The notes under the pieces were generated by a model that saw only the letters and a program-made list of their open reading frames with translations, was not told the origin of the DNA and did not search any database. From NCBI GenBank assembly GCA_023853785.1, contig JAJIRX010000718.1, positions 62,001-126,000 on the forward strand: a stretch of 64,000 nucleotides of DNA. The letters are read 5' to 3'. A program made the position numbers and the translations under genes. This DNA comes from Psilocybe azurescens. Lineage: Eukaryota > Basidiomycota > Agaricomycetes > Agaricales > Agrocybaceae. Shown here piece by piece: positions 63,044 to 64,000 of the stretch; the stretch's first letter is position 1, and each line of letters opens with the position of its first letter.

Positions 63044-64000
63044 TTATGATGCTAGAACACGTTCGACCTCTTCTGACCAGTCAAATCCTTCACCATTACC
63101 AAGCGGACGAGGTTTGCGACGGATTGGTTTGGGACGCTGTTTGAAAACACGCTGATTGCTACCTTCAAAGCGCTTCCCAGACGCCTGCTGCGCGAGGCCC
63201 TTGACTTCGCCAAAGTCTTTTGGTGGCTTGGGCTTTGAGGAACGCGGGGCTGTTAGCGCGATGGGCGAGACAGTCGGATTCCATGTACCCCTCGAGGGTG
63301 CCTTCGAACGCTTGCTCTCGTCTGTCAGGCATTGGCGCACCATCTTTGCAGAGAGACCCGCCGTTCGTCTTGGCTAGGACTTGGATTATATCCAGACTCT
63401 CGCCTGGCGGGATTGGAGTGGGCTGGGAAGGCGTCACGCAGGGCATGTCGACTTCTTTGCGGAGAACGTGGTCGACGTCGACGGCGGAGAAGAATGCGAC
63501 GCCCTGTGGGAGGTCGTCCATGCCCAGCTTGTATGCGAACAGCGCGCGCGTCCAGAGGTTGGCGATCTGCATGGCGAGCGCGGCGCGGTATTTGTCTTCT
63601 TCGGCGACGAGATAGCGGAGCTCGTCGTGCACTGAGATCATATAGCGCGCGTTGATGTTGTATTTTTCGATGAGGTGGTTCATTGAGACGATGAGGAGGT
63701 GCAGGTAGTCGACGCCGGAGGATTGGACCGCCCAGTTGATGCGCGAGGGCATGTAATCCGAGCCGAACCCTTCTGGAAGGTACTCTTTCGACAGGGCGTA
63801 CGTGACACCACAACCGAGAGCGGGCGTCTGCGGCTTGTCGGAGGTGGCGATCTCTTCGAGCTTGTTAAACAGGTAGCTTTCTGTCCCGCCGAACCAGAAT
63901 TTTCGGTCGAAGATATCCGTGCGGTGGGTGTTCTTCCCTTTCGTGGATGCGTATAGGTTGTCGGCGAGCTTCTGTGCCTCCTCCGGCAGCATCGCAGCGT
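63044..64000 (-). CDS. MIP1: Mitochondrial DNA polymerase gamma, C-terminal part
   Basis: The frame is open at the right edge, so only the C-terminal ~320 residues are present. Family A palm motifs are visible: [19 protein letters not shown], then the catalytic motif C in [15 protein letters not shown], and [21 protein letters not shown] sequence followed by [19 protein letters not shown]. After these comes a basic fungal tail ending [19 protein letters not shown] (stop 63044-63046). One extra base in the run at 63218-63221 shifts the frame; correcting it gives [14 protein letters not shown]. The enzyme replicates and repairs mtDNA. It is convergent with GET3, 173 bp apart. Confidence 0.92.

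Overview
The window reads as nuclear DNA of a filamentous basidiomycete, most likely an agaricomycete mushroom-type fungus. Genes are split by many GT-AG introns of about 45-70 bp with CTAAC/CTGAC-like branch sites. Gene content is mostly conserved fungal housekeeping loci: RMN1/RBM26-like, BCAT, an Osh4-type OSBP, DBP3, CLPP, BRL1/BRR6, CYC8, a SERF protein, ERF4, an AP-1 bZIP factor, an STH1/SNF21-type remodeler, KU80, SRP68, GET3 and MIP1. There is also a fungal ADAM metalloprotease, a trypsin-like peptidase and one very large coiled-coil protein. I see no virus, transposase, CRISPR array, rRNA or tRNA.

Layout. 1-1331: trypsin-like peptidase (+), cut by the left edge and apparently interrupted by a 350-bp insertion. 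1332-3791: no recognisable gene, but a TATA box and a TGACTC hairpin. 3792-6900: RMN1/RBM26-like (+). 7386-9160: BCAT (-). 10209-16386: giant coiled-coil protein (+). 17748-19676: OSBP (-). 19841-22334: DBP3 (-). 23348-27005: ADAM (+). 28927-30069: CLPP (-). 30356-31744: BRL1 (+). 32348-36402: CYC8 (-). 37682-38111: SERF (+). 38112-42914: a 4.8-kb stretch with no credible gene. 42915-44974: ERF4 (+). 46127-48055: AP-1 (+). 50346-55413: STH1 (-). 55690-58990: KU80 (+). 59145-61240: SRP68 (-). 61371-62870: GET3 (+). 63044-64000: MIP1 C-terminal part (-), cut by the right edge.

The genes do not form one pathway, but some neighbours suggest links. SRP68 and GET3, which act in co- and post-translational targeting to the ER, are divergent over only about 130 bp. 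KU80 and the STH1 remodeler are divergent over 276 bp. CLPP and BRL1 are divergent over 286 bp. CACGTG E-boxes occur in four of the intergenic promoters.

Two patterns stand out. First, at least twenty reading-frame breaks lie in otherwise conserved genes, and many are one-base length changes in short homopolymers; this looks like residual assembly error and must be allowed for when reading any single 'broken' gene here. Second, several introns cut catalytic motifs into tiny exons: a 6-nt exon carries the last zinc ligand of the ADAM, a 6-nt exon lies before the nucleophile segment of CLPP, an 18-nt exon carries the GET3 P-loop, and the ERF4 stop codon follows its last intron directly. I found no convincing new biological system. 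The microexons, the insertion in the peptidase gene and the empty 4.8-kb stretch are the best leads.
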